Source: Ohtaekwangia sp036786105 (GTDB taxonomy: Bacteria > Bacteroidota > Bacteroidia > Cytophagales > Cyclobacteriaceae). Taken from it: a stretch of 64,000 nucleotides of DNA. The position numbers and the translations under genes are program-made. Shown here piece after piece: positions 26,329 to 34,642 of the stretch (its first letter is position 1; every line of letters begins with the position of its first letter). The notes under the pieces were generated by a model, which was not told the DNA's origin, did not search any database, and worked only from the letters and a program-made list of their open reading frames with translations. The stretch lies in assembly GCF_036786105.1 (NCBI RefSeq), contig NZ_DAIQRQ010000001.1, positions 62,001-126,000 on the forward strand, read 5' to 3'.

Positions 26329-27597
26329 TTAATACAGCGGAAACTTCTCCATCAAGCGGTTTACTTTTTTCTTCACCGATTTGAGGTGTTTCGTGTCATC
26401 TACCTTCTGGAGTGCTTCATCGATCAGCTCTACTACTTTTACTACGTCTTTTTCTTTCAAGCCGCGTGTAGTAATCGCAGGGGTTCCGATGCGCATTCCT
26501 GACGTTACCATTGGCGATTGTGTATCGAATGGCACCATATTCTTGTTGATGGTGATATCGGCCTGTATCAATGATTCTTCCGCTTGTTTGCCGGTGAGTT
26601 TCTTCGAGCGAAGATCAATCAGCATTAAATGGTTATCGGTTCCGCCGGATATGATTTTGTAGCCTTTATCGAGGAATGCCTGTGCCATGGCTTTCGCGTT
26701 TTTGGCAACCTGCACAATATACTCCATGTATTCGTCTGAAAGCGCTTCCTGAAATGCGATTGCTTTTGCTGCAATTACATGTTCCAGCGGACCGCCTTGT
26801 GTGCCTGGAAATACGCCAGAATCCAACACAGACGACATTTTTCTTAATTCGCCTTTGGGGGTTTTCAATCCAAACGGATTATCGAAATTTTTTCCAACCA
26901 GGATCAAACCTCCACGAGGACCGCGTAATGTTTTATGTGTTGTTGTTGTCACTACGTGGCAGTACTCCATCGGATCGTTCAATAACCCGCGGGCAATTAA
27001 GCCTGCCGGGTGAGAGATGTCTGCCAATAGTATAGCACCTACACTATCCGCAGCTTCGCGAAGTTTTTTATAATCCCAATCGCGGCTATAAGCAGAAGCT
27101 CCGCAGATGATCATCTTCGGTTTTTCGCGCTGGGCAGTTTCTATTACTTTATCGAAATCAATAACACCGGTTGCTTCTTCCACACCATAAAACATCGGCT
27201 GGTATAATTTACCGGAGAAGTTTACCGGAGATCCGTGTGTAAGGTGTCCGCCATGTGAAAGGTCGAAGCCCAGAATTTTATCCCCGGGCTTGAGGCAGGC
27301 CAGCATTACAGCAGCATTAGCCTGCGCACCAGAGTGGGGCTGAACGTTTGCCCATTCTGCACCAAACAATTCTTTAGCACGGTCTATCGCTAATTGTTCA
27401 ATCTCATCTACTACCTCGCACCCACCGTAGTAGCGTTTGCCAGGAAGGCCTTCTGCATACTTGTTGGTGAGCACAGTTCCCATGGCTTTCATCACTTGCT
27501 GAGAAGTAAAGTTCTCGGAAGCGATCAGTTCAATGCCATGCTGCTGGCGTTCTTTTTCTTTTTCAATGAGGTCGAAAATTACTTTATCTCTTTTCAT
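26329..27597 (-). CDS. glyA: Serine hydroxymethyltransferase
   Basis: A PLP enzyme converting serine and tetrahydrofolate to glycine and 5,10-methylene-THF, the main source of one-carbon units. The length of 422 residues is normal. Motifs include ELIASENFTS (about 23-32), YAEGLPGKRYYGGCEVVD (about 48-65), DLSHGGHLTHG, and the PLP-Lys region VTTTTHKTLRGPRGGLI (about 218-234). It has its own promoter about 100 nt upstream and its own terminator. Confidence 0.97.
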   Translation of the reverse strand: MKRDKVIFDLIEKEKERQQHGIELIASENFTSQQVMKAMGTVLTNKYAEGLPGKRYYGGCEVVDEIEQLAIDRAKELFGAEWANVQPHSGAQANAAVMLACLKPGDKILGFDLSHGGHLTHGSPVNFSGKLYQPMFYGVEEATGVIDFDKVIETAQREKPKMIICGASAYSRDWDYKKLREAADSVGAILLADISHPAGLIARGLLNDPMEYCHVVTTTTHKTLRGPRGGLILVGKNFDNPFGLKTPKGELRKMSSVLDSGVFPGTQGGPLEHVIAAKAIAFQEALSDEYMEYIVQVAKNAKAMAQAFLDKGYKIISGGTDNHLMLIDLRSKKLTGKQAEESLIQADITINKNMVPFDTQSPMVTSGMRIGTPAITTRGLKEKDVVKVVELIDEALQKVDDTKHLKSVKKKVNRLMEKFPLY

Positions 27598-27615
27598 CAG
27601 GAAGTGGTTTGTTTT

Positions 27616-27678
27616 TCAGGATTGGGGGTGACGTTTACCGTTCTTGGCGCTATGCGAATTACCTCGTTCGGCTTTCAT
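27616..27678 (-). CDS. Possible 20-residue leader peptide in the glyA 5' region
   Basis: An ATG open frame of 20 codons lies wholly between the glyA -7 element and its start codon. The product is very basic and rich in K, R, H, N and S (begins MKAERGNSHSAKNGKRHPQS). It could be a translated leader or a chance frame; there is no independent evidence. Confidence 0.25.
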   Translation of the reverse strand: MKAERGNSHSAKNGKRHPQS

Positions 27679-27700
27679 ATAGATGGGTTTAAAGAAGGCC

Positions 27701-27708
27701 CAAAAATA
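27701..27708 (-). promoter_or_regulatory. Bacteroidota promoter for glyA
   Basis: On the minus strand TATTTTTG matches the TAnnTTTG consensus exactly. TTTC, one base off the TTTG -33 element, precedes it by 19 nt. The implied leader is about 100 nt. Confidence 0.55.
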
Positions 27709-27814
27709 GGATTAGATACCTGCTATTGAAATGATTGTCTTTTATTTTTTATGGTTTAAAACAGGTTTATGCCTAACGGTAATTCGTGTATTTGATTCCT
27801 TTCAAAAGAAAAAT

Positions 27815-28777
27815 TTACCAGGAGTCGCTGCTTCCTCCTCCTCCAAAACTTCCGCCACCACCGGAGAAGTCGCTGCTACTGCTTCCACTCGACCAGTCGC
27901 TACTACTGCTGCCACTTGACCATGAGCTGCTACCGGTATCAAACCAGGCAGATGCTGACGATTTCCTTCGGGCGCTTGCACCGCCACGATTAAGTTTGCT
28001 CAGTTTCTTCTTATACCATGCCGAACGCTGCAGCAACATTCTGGCTATGGGGAAACCAACGAGATATATACCCAAGGCAATCATACCTCCGGCAAAGCCC
28101 AACACAATCCACGGAAACACCGCGTAGAATATTACGAGAAAGGCATAGATAAACCAGCCAGCTTTGTCGCGTATGCATATTCCCAGCACCGTAAAAATTC
28201 CCAGTATACCGAAGATAAACGCTCCAATCAGCAATCGTTCTGTAAGTGTCATGTCTGCATCAGACGACAGATCGGGTTCATCGGAAGCAGTATACTCGCC
28301 ATGTATGGCAGCAATGATCGCATCGATAGCGGCCGTTACACCTTCATCGTATCGCTGGGCACGAAAATTCGGTGCTATTTCATTTCGCAAAATTCTTCGT
28401 GAAACGGCATCGGTTAAAGCACCTTCCAAACCGTAGCCCACTTCAATGCGCATCTTCCTGTCGTCTACTGCGATGAGCAGCAGCACTCCGTTGTCTTTAT
28501 CTTTTGTTCCAAGCTTCCAAACATCGTGTGCAACATGCAACGCGTACTCTTCCAACACTTCGCCATCCAAGGAAGGAATAATGAGTATAGCAATTTGATT
28601 GGAAGTAGAATCTTCGTGTTGTTTCAGTTTTAATTCCAGCGAATCGATAACGCCCTGCGAGAGTATATGCGCTTCGTCATGTACGCGATGTCCCCACAAC
28701 GCAGGCACTGCACGTTGAGCCAGGCACGTCAGGTGTACGAATAACAAAACGGAAAAAGATAACAGGAATTTATTCAT
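27815..28777 (-). CDS. TPM-domain membrane protein with Ser/Gly-rich tail (YgcG-like)
   Basis: A 320-residue protein with a signal peptide from the ATG at 28777 (the longer frame would overlap the upstream gene). The TPM domain (about 25-180) shows VHDEAHILSQGVIDSLELKL, SNQIAILIIPSLDGE, and KDNGVLLLIAVDDRKMRIEVGYGLEG. Two membrane helices follow (about 205-260). The tail is almost wholly Ser, Gly and Trp, ending SFGGGGSSDSW. TPM proteins have been tied to photosystem repair in plants and to membrane or phosphatase functions elsewhere; the bacterial role is unclear. It is third in a tandem TPM operon, 17 bp after its paralogue. Confidence 0.85.
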   Translation of the reverse strand: MNKFLLSFSVLLFVHLTCLAQRAVPALWGHRVHDEAHILSQGVIDSLELKLKQHEDSTSNQIAILIIPSLDGEVLEEYALHVAHDVWKLGTKDKDNGVLLLIAVDDRKMRIEVGYGLEGALTDAVSRRILRNEIAPNFRAQRYDEGVTAAIDAIIAAIHGEYTASDEPDLSSDADMTLTERLLIGAFIFGILGIFTVLGICIRDKAGWFIYAFLVIFYAVFPWIVLGFAGGMIALGIYLVGFPIARMLLQRSAWYKKKLSKLNRGGASARRKSSASAWFDTGSSSWSSGSSSSDWSSGSSSSDFSGGGGSFGGGGSSDSW

Positions 28778-28794
28778 CGGCAGCCAAAACAGTT

Positions 28795-29550
28795 TTACCA
28801 CGAATCGCTCGAACCTCCGCCGCCGAAACTTCCACCACCACCGAAGTCAGAGCCACCACCTCCGCCTCCCCAGGAGCTTCCACCTCCGCCACCACCAAAG
28901 CCTCCACCCAGTGGACCAATCCACCATCCGCCACGTGATGACCAATGCCCTCCGCGGCCACCGCCACCACCTCTGCGAGCGGCAAAAATGATAATAATCA
29001 ATATGATGAGTAATGTAAAGAGCGGAGAGCTTTTACGATTTTTCTTTTGCGTTGGAGGCGGTGCATCATTTTTATACTCACCTTTTATAGCCTGAATGAT
29101 TGCCATCACTCCGGCTTTCACTCCGCCATCAAAATCACCCTGCCGGAAGTGAGGCGCTATTTCATTTCGGTTTATACGACTGGATAGCGCATCGGTTAAA
29201 ACACCTTCTAATCCATAGCCGGTTTCGATTCGAACCAGTCGATCGTTTATCGATATAAGCAGCAGTGCTCCGTTGTCTTTATCTTTTTGGCCCAGTTTCC
29301 ATTTCTCTGCCACACGAAGAGAATAATCTTCCAGTGCATCGCCATCCAGCGAGGGTATAATCAATACAGCAATCTGGTTGGATGTAGAATCTCTTTCTGC
29401 TTTAAGTATACCTTCGAGCTCTGCCTCTGTAGCAGCCGAAAGAACGTTGGCTTCATCGTGCACCCACTTGCCGCCATGCTCTGGAATGCTGCGTTGTGCA
29501 AATGAAAAGACAGGGATAAGAAAAAGGATTAAAAGCTTTCTGAAGATCAT
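28795..29550 (-). CDS. TPM-domain membrane protein with Gly-rich tail (YgcG-like)
   Basis: A 251-residue paralogue of the next gene downstream. It has a signal peptide (1-18), a TPM domain (about 20-165; SNQIAVLIIPSLDGDALEDYSLRVAEKWKLG, KDNGALLLISINDRLVRIETGYGLEG) and one helix (about 178-195). The tail is dense in Gly and Trp and closes with the same last 11 residues (SFGGGGSSDSW) as the neighbour. The shared terminus suggests recent duplication or gene conversion, or a conserved signal. Confidence 0.86.
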   Translation of the reverse strand: MIFRKLLILFLIPVFSFAQRSIPEHGGKWVHDEANVLSAATEAELEGILKAERDSTSNQIAVLIIPSLDGDALEDYSLRVAEKWKLGQKDKDNGALLLISINDRLVRIETGYGLEGVLTDALSSRINRNEIAPHFRQGDFDGGVKAGVMAIIQAIKGEYKNDAPPPTQKKNRKSSPLFTLLIILIIIIFAARRGGGGGRGGHWSSRGGWWIGPLGGGFGGGGGGSSWGGGGGGSDFGGGGSFGGGGSSDSW

Positions 29551-29595
29551 GCGCGGTTCAAATGGTTAGGATTTGCCGGAACATATATGCCGGAG

Positions 29596-30261
29596 TTAAC
29601 GGTCGAAACGTAGTTCATCTCCCAGTTCATTGGTGTCATCATCAGTTTTATAAAATCCTTTTTCAAGCAGAATTTCTCCGCAGCGTTTGATTGAAGCTTC
29701 CAAACCTTCTACAATTTTACCGCTTCGTATATGAGCAATTAGGTCTGCAACAATTTTATCCCACTGTTTTTGTTCTACCACTTTGCTGATGCCTTTATCT
29801 GCCATTACAATCACTTCATGCTCAAAGAACGAGATGAAGATCATGATGCCGGTGCGATGACGTGTGTTAAAAACTTCTTCTTCGAGAAAAGCATTCTCTG
29901 CACGCTGGCGTGTTGAGTAATCTAAATGCCGTTGGCTGATCAATGATTTTTTTAGCGGATCTATAAAGTTGGGAAGAATAGCCCCCAGCACACCGCCAAT
30001 GATCACCGCAATGAATATAAAAACCGGATCGTAATAAAGTGTGTTGGTTGCATCGGTAATAATATACCGGTCGAGCACAATCATGAACAGAAAGACCAGC
30101 GAAGCTCCTACTAAACTACCACGATAGTTTCCTTCTACATAGTGGCCGCTGCGTTCTACAATAACAGGTACAATCTCTCCGGAGATTTTGTCTTCTGCAT
30201 CTTTTACAGCTTGCTTTATTCTTTGAAGATCGCTATCCGAGAATTTCTGTTTCAGGTTCAT
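29596..30261 (-). CDS. TPM-domain membrane protein, short type
   Basis: A 221-residue protein of the family usually found beside YgcG-like genes. It lacks a signal peptide and starts with the cytoplasmic-looking FSDSDLQRIKQAVKDAEDKISGEIVPVIV. Two hydrophobic helices (about 50-67 and 80-100) follow. The second half (ARTRQRAENAFLEEEVFNTRHRTGIMIFISFFEHEVIV in outline) is the conserved TPM core. It is first of the three-gene operon. The LemA gene that often heads this cluster in other bacteria is not present. Confidence 0.85.
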   Translation of the reverse strand: MNLKQKFSDSDLQRIKQAVKDAEDKISGEIVPVIVERSGHYVEGNYRGSLVGASLVFLFMIVLDRYIITDATNTLYYDPVFIFIAVIIGGVLGAILPNFIDPLKKSLISQRHLDYSTRQRAENAFLEEEVFNTRHRTGIMIFISFFEHEVIVMADKGISKVVEQKQWDKIVADLIAHIRSGKIVEGLEASIKRCGEILLEKGFYKTDDDTNELGDELRFDR

Positions 30262-30530
30262 GTTTATAGGCTGTTGGTTTTTATGATTTGTGCTCTTGCA
30301 GGTTTAGCAGGTAGCGCAAAAAAGATGGATGCAAGGATCGGGCGCGATTGATGGTATTCGATTTTTGTAAAATGATCTCATGTCTCGGGAGGATAAAGTT
30401 ACTCAGTCAGTCCCGCATTAAAAAACATCCTTGGCTTAAACAAATCAAAAACACCGCTCTCATTTAGATGCCCTGGCTGCTATCTTTAACATCAAGTTAG
30501 TCGGCGTTTTACTTTAAATATTTCAAGGCG
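30262..30530. other. Divergent intergenic region, no gene seen
   Basis: This 269-bp gap separates the minus-strand TPM operon from the plus-strand UPF0316 gene and must hold both promoters. TATCTTTA at about 30480 is a possible -7 element for the + gene. I see no open frame, RNA gene or strong hairpin. Confidence 0.4.
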
Positions 30531-31139
30531 ATGGAGGATTTCTTTATCAATACTTTAGGAACATCGGAAGGGGTTTTCAGTTTCATAATTCTTCCCTTTC
30601 TTATCTTTCTGGCTCGTATTGCAGATGTTTCCATTAATACCATTCGCATTATTTATGTATTGGGTGGCCGGAAAATGACAGCTACGATCTTAGGCTTCTT
30701 TGAATCATTTATCTGGCTGATGGCGATCCGGCAAATATTCGAGCACCTGGATAACTGGATTTGTTATGTGGCCTATCCGGCAGGATTTGCCACCGGCATT
30801 CTGGTCGGCATGATGATCGAAGAACGTATTGCCTACGGAAAAGTAATTGTGCGTATCATTACACGAAAGGAAGTTTATCATCTTCTTGCCTTTCTATCGG
30901 CCAGGAATTTTCGCTATACACAAGTAAAAGCAGAAGGACCCGATGGACACGAGAATCTTGTTTTCACGGTGCTGGAGCGCGAACATTTAGATGAGCTGCT
31001 GTTCAAGCTGAAGGAGATACTGCCCAGTGCATTCTATACTGTAGAGCGAGTAAATCGTGCTGCCGAAAGTGGCACGATTGTGCAGGAAACTACCCGATGG
31101 AGCATAGCCTCCTGGTTGAAAAGTATAAAACGAGATTAA
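30531..31139 (+). CDS. UPF0316/DUF2179 membrane protein
   Basis: A 202-residue protein with three transmembrane helices in the first 110 residues (FIILPFLIFLARIADVSINTIRIIYVLGG is the family hallmark) and a C-terminal DUF2179 domain (about 115-180). The latter shows VIVRIITRKEVYHLLAFLS and the G-x-E-x-x-VFTVLEREHLDEL pattern. DUF2179 is an extra-membrane module also seen in YitT-type proteins. Function unknown. Confidence 0.85.
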   Translation: MEDFFINTLGTSEGVFSFIILPFLIFLARIADVSINTIRIIYVLGGRKMTATILGFFESFIWLMAIRQIFEHLDNWICYVAYPAGFATGILVGMMIEERIAYGKVIVRIITRKEVYHLLAFLSARNFRYTQVKAEGPDGHENLVFTVLEREHLDELLFKLKEILPSAFYTVERVNRAAESGTIVQETTRWSIASWLKSIKRD

Positions 31140-31192
31140 CGCTATTTTTGCATTCTTTACTTTCTTAAACCTATAACAACCCAACAATCTGC

Positions 31193-32116
31193 ATGAAAGC
31201 TTTACGGTTCTCCTCTCTACTGATTATTCTTTGTTCTTTCGCCTTACCTCCGAAAGAAGTAAAACTGGAATATATTTTTAAAGTTGGCGATTTGCACAAC
31301 TGGTCTCAAACATCCAAGCAAACTATTACTCAAACTGTGCCAGGCGTTGGTGAAATGGTTATTACCGCAGCCACAGATGCTTCTATGCAAATGAAGGTTG
31401 TTGAACTTACAGCTACCGGTGCAAAGATTGAAACTACTTACTCCAAAGTAAAAATGTTTATGAAGATGCCGGCACCCATGGGAGATGTAGCGATGGATAG
31501 CGATGGCGATGCGGAAAATCTTCAAAACAAAATGATGAAGAGCATGACGCAGAAGCCCTTTTATATCTTTATGAACAAGCAAGGTGTAATCGAGAAAGTA
31601 GAAGGTACTGATAAACTTTATTCCGGCATTTCAGAACTTGGTCTTGAAGCTGCTGCTGCCGAACAGGCAAAGCAATCTCTTCAACAAGCGCTCAGCGAGC
31701 AGTCTATCAAAGCTAGTATAGAATCATCGCTCATTCAGTATTCGGCAGCTAAAGTGAAGGTTGGCGATACCTGGAAAAATTCAGTAGGCACTGCTTTGAA
31801 CTTCCCAACCCAGATCAACAATACCTGGAAATTTGAAAAGCTCGAAGGTTCTATTGCAACCATAAACAGTGATGGCATCGTAGTAACTACCGACAAGGAA
31901 AAAGTAATTACCATCAATGGTTTAAAGGCCAAGGTAAATTTCAACGGCCATCAAATGACGAAAGGAACTGTAGATACAAAAAGCGGCTGGCCTTCAGAAA
32001 TTCAATTGGTATCGGAGATTAATGGAACCATGACGTTGCTGGCAGGAGGGATGTTGCCGTCTGACACCGATGTTCCGATGAAGATTTTAAGTGAAGGTAC
32101 TTTTACGATCAAGTAA
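31193..32116 (+). CDS. DUF6263-like exported protein
   Basis: A 307-residue protein with a short signal sequence (about 1-18) and a beta-rich body typical of the Bacteroidota DUF6263 group: VKLEYIFKVGDLHNWSQTSKQTI at the start, VVELTATGAKIETTYSKVKM, a helical QA-rich stretch (EAAAAEQAKQSLQQALSEQ), and VKVGDTWKNSV. It is probably periplasmic or surface-exposed, role unknown. It follows UPF0316 by 53 bp and ends at a clear hairpin. Confidence 0.7.
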   Translation: MKALRFSSLLIILCSFALPPKEVKLEYIFKVGDLHNWSQTSKQTITQTVPGVGEMVITAATDASMQMKVVELTATGAKIETTYSKVKMFMKMPAPMGDVAMDSDGDAENLQNKMMKSMTQKPFYIFMNKQGVIEKVEGTDKLYSGISELGLEAAAAEQAKQSLQQALSEQSIKASIESSLIQYSAAKVKVGDTWKNSVGTALNFPTQINNTWKFEKLEGSIATINSDGIVVTTDKEKVITINGLKAKVNFNGHQMTKGTVDTKSGWPSEIQLVSEINGTMTLLAGGMLPSDTDVPMKILSEGTFTIK

Positions 32117-32124
32117 TAGAGACA

Positions 32125-32176
32125 TACCGGTATATATTTCATTCATAACAGAGCGTAGTATATACCGGTAATTTTT
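32125..32176 (+). terminator. 12-bp inverted repeat terminator
   Basis: A perfect repeat TACCGGTATATA / TATATACCGGTA with a 22-nt loop is followed by ATTTTTA on the + strand. It lies in the 63 bp between the convergent DUF6263 and GH3 genes. Confidence 0.75.
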
Positions 32177-32179
32177 AGA

Positions 32180-33703
32180 TCAGGCTTCGGCCATCATTTT
32201 TAGTATATCATCCACATACTCGCGTGTGTTTGAGAGACGAGGAACTTTATTCTGCCCACCCAGTTTCCCTCGACTTTTCATCCAGTTATAGAACGTTCCT
32301 TCGTCAACACTATGAATGCGTGGTTCGATCAAGGCCAGATCGTGTGCGCGTTTTGCATCATAGTCGGAATTTATCTCTCGCAAAACTTTATCAAGTATTT
32401 TGGTAAAGTGTTCCAGACTTGAAGGTTTTTTTTTGAACTCCACAATCCACTCATGTCCGCCTTTTTTACCGTGATCCAAATATATAGGGCCCGCTGTAAA
32501 GTTCTCGATAATGGCTCCGGTTTGCTCGCATGCTTTTGCTATCGCTGTTTCGGCATTCTCTACAATAAGCTCTTCGCCAAATGCATTGATGAAATGTTTT
32601 GTGCGACCTGAAATTTTTATACGATAAGGAGAAAGCGAAGTAAATTTTACCGTGTCGCCAATATTATAGCGCCATAAGCCGGCATTGGTAGAAATTACCA
32701 TCGCGTAATTGGTATTCAATTCTACTTCACTCAACTGTAAGGCTCGCGGGTTTTCCTTATCGAGTTCGCCAACCGGAATAAACTCGTAAAAAATTCCATA
32801 GTCGAGCATGAGTAACATTTCTTCCGAACCACGCTGATCCTGTATACCGAAAAATCCTTCGCTGGCATTATATATCTCCCAGTAATTCATACGGTCGAAA
32901 GGAATCAGTGTCTTGAACAACGCACGATAGGGAGTAAACGAAACAGCACCATGGAAAAACGCTTCGAGGTTTGGCCACACTTCCAGTATATTGTTCTTTC
33001 CTTCCAGTTCTACCACGCGTTGAATAAGCAGTAGGGTCCACGTGGGCACACCGGCAATGTTGGTAACATTATCGCGCGCAGTTTCGCGCGCCATTTTTTC
33101 AATCTTCTCTTCCCAGTTTCCCATCAACGCTGTTTCAAGACTAGGCGTGCGAATGAATTGCGCCCATTGCGGAAGGTTCTGCATAATCACTGCAGACACA
33201 TCACCATAGTAAGATGTAGCACTCGGATCAAAATCGTTTATTTGGTGACTCCCGCCCACGGCCAAGCCTTTCCCATCAAACAAAGTTGTATTGGGAAAAT
33301 TATTAACATAGATCGATATAAGATCTTTACCGCCTTTAAAATGACAATCTTCCAAAGCTTCTTGCGATACTGGTATAAATTTGCTGCGCGCATTTGTGGT
33401 TCCTGAAGATTTTGAAAACCATTTTATTTCGGTTGGCCACAAGATATTCTGCTCTCCACGCATGAGGCGTTCAATGGAAGGGAACAGATCCTCGTATGTG
33501 TGGATAGGTACGCGTTCCCGAAACTGCTCGTAGCTCTGAATGCTGGCAAAATCATACTGTTCGCCAAACTCCGTATAGCGTGCAGTTTGAATGAGTTTTC
33601 TGAAAATCTCATCCTGCACTTCATGCGGATATTTCATGAAGAGCTCAATCTGATGAATGCGCTTCTTCATGACCCAGGTCAATATGGAATTGATCAGTCC
33701 CAT
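32180..33703 (-). CDS. GH3-family acyl-adenylate/amidosynthetase-like protein
   Basis: A 507-residue member of the GH3 family, related to plant enzymes that join amino acids to auxin or jasmonate through an acyl-adenylate. Adenylation motifs are visible: FSKSSGTTNARSKFIPVS (about 95-112, the P-loop-like motif), YNASEGFFGIQD (about 287-298), YRIKISGRTKHFINAFGEELIVENAE (about 360-385). Bacteroidota often have one GH3 gene near lptB; the physiological acyl acceptor is unknown. It lies 158 bp after lptB with its own -7 element (TATTTTTG at 33724-33731). Confidence 0.88.
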   Translation of the reverse strand: MGLINSILTWVMKKRIHQIELFMKYPHEVQDEIFRKLIQTARYTEFGEQYDFASIQSYEQFRERVPIHTYEDLFPSIERLMRGEQNILWPTEIKWFSKSSGTTNARSKFIPVSQEALEDCHFKGGKDLISIYVNNFPNTTLFDGKGLAVGGSHQINDFDPSATSYYGDVSAVIMQNLPQWAQFIRTPSLETALMGNWEEKIEKMARETARDNVTNIAGVPTWTLLLIQRVVELEGKNNILEVWPNLEAFFHGAVSFTPYRALFKTLIPFDRMNYWEIYNASEGFFGIQDQRGSEEMLLMLDYGIFYEFIPVGELDKENPRALQLSEVELNTNYAMVISTNAGLWRYNIGDTVKFTSLSPYRIKISGRTKHFINAFGEELIVENAETAIAKACEQTGAIIENFTAGPIYLDHGKKGGHEWIVEFKKKPSSLEHFTKILDKVLREINSDYDAKRAHDLALIEPRIHSVDEGTFYNWMKSRGKLGGQNKVPRLSNTREYVDDILKMMAEA

Positions 33704-33723
33704 TTACATGTGTGTAGCAAAAT

Positions 33724-33731
33724 CAAAAATA
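33724..33731 (-). promoter_or_regulatory. -7 promoter element for the GH3 gene
   Basis: On the minus strand TATTTTTG matches TAnnTTTG exactly, 20 nt before the ATG. No good -33 TTTG is visible. Confidence 0.4.
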
Positions 33732-33861
33732 ATAAAACCGGGGGATTTGTCTTGGGTGTATTAAGCAGACAAAAAGATTAAATGGCTATCGATTACACGC
33801 TGGTTATCATCCACAAACATTGATTTTTAGCTTGCAGATAAAGATTTACAAAAAGGAGAGA

Positions 33862-34641
33862 TTAAAGGCCTTCGGATGGATCTGCCCACTGATCCTCATT
33901 CTGTATGGTAACTTTTGCTCTACGCAACTCGAAGTTTTGCCCAAGGTATACTTTGCGTACTTGCGGGTCGCTTGCCAGTTCCTGGGCTGTGCCTGATTTA
34001 AATAATTTTCCATCCACCATAAGGTAAGCGCGATCGGTAATGGATAGTGTTTCATCAACGTTGTGATCGGTAATGAGTATACCTATATTTTTATTCTTCA
34101 GCTTGGCAACAATAGTTTGGATCTCTTCCACGGCTATTGGATCTACACCAGCAAAGGGTTCATCGAGTAACACAAATTTAGGATCAACAGCGAGGGCACG
34201 AGCAATCTCTGTTCTTCTTCGCTCGCCTCCGGAAAGAGACATACCCATGTTCTTGCGTACTTTGTGCAGACTAAATTCTTCGATCAGCTCATCTACTTTT
34301 TCTTTTCGCTGCTGTGCCGAGAACCCGCGCATCTCCAACACTGACATGATGTTCTCTTCTACGGTAAGCTTTCTGAAAACTGAAGCTTCCTGCGCCAGGT
34401 ATCCTAAACCTATACGTGCTCTTTGATACATGGGTAATGGTGTGATCTCCTGATCATCGAGGAAAATTTTTCCCTCGTTCGGTTTTATCAAACCCACAAT
34501 CATATAGAAAGAGGTTGTTTTACCAGCACCATTGGGACCTAGCAAACCTACAATTTCTCCCTGAGCAACCTGCACAGAAACGTTGTTTACAACGGTGCGG
34601 GTTTTATATTTCTTCACGAGATTCTCTGCACGCAAAACCAT
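33862..34641 (-). CDS. lptB: LPS export ABC transporter ATP-binding protein
   Basis: The ATPase that, with LptF and LptG, drives lipopolysaccharide from the inner membrane across the periplasm. It has Walker A GPNGAGKTT (about 35-43), signature LSGGERRRTEIARAL (about 135-149), Walker B FVLLDEPFAGVDP (about 155-167) and the switch His in ITDHNVDETL. The GLGYLAQEASVFRKLTVEENI phrase is specific to LptB. The C-terminus is extended by about 18 residues (RRAKVTIQNEDQWADPSEGL). It is third in the operon, 1 bp after recJ. Confidence 0.95.
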   Translation of the reverse strand: MVLRAENLVKKYKTRTVVNNVSVQVAQGEIVGLLGPNGAGKTTSFYMIVGLIKPNEGKIFLDDQEITPLPMYQRARIGLGYLAQEASVFRKLTVEENIMSVLEMRGFSAQQRKEKVDELIEEFSLHKVRKNMGMSLSGGERRRTEIARALAVDPKFVLLDEPFAGVDPIAVEEIQTIVAKLKNKNIGILITDHNVDETLSITDRAYLMVDGKLFKSGTAQELASDPQVRKVYLGQNFELRRAKVTIQNEDQWADPSEGL

Positions 34642-34642
34642 G

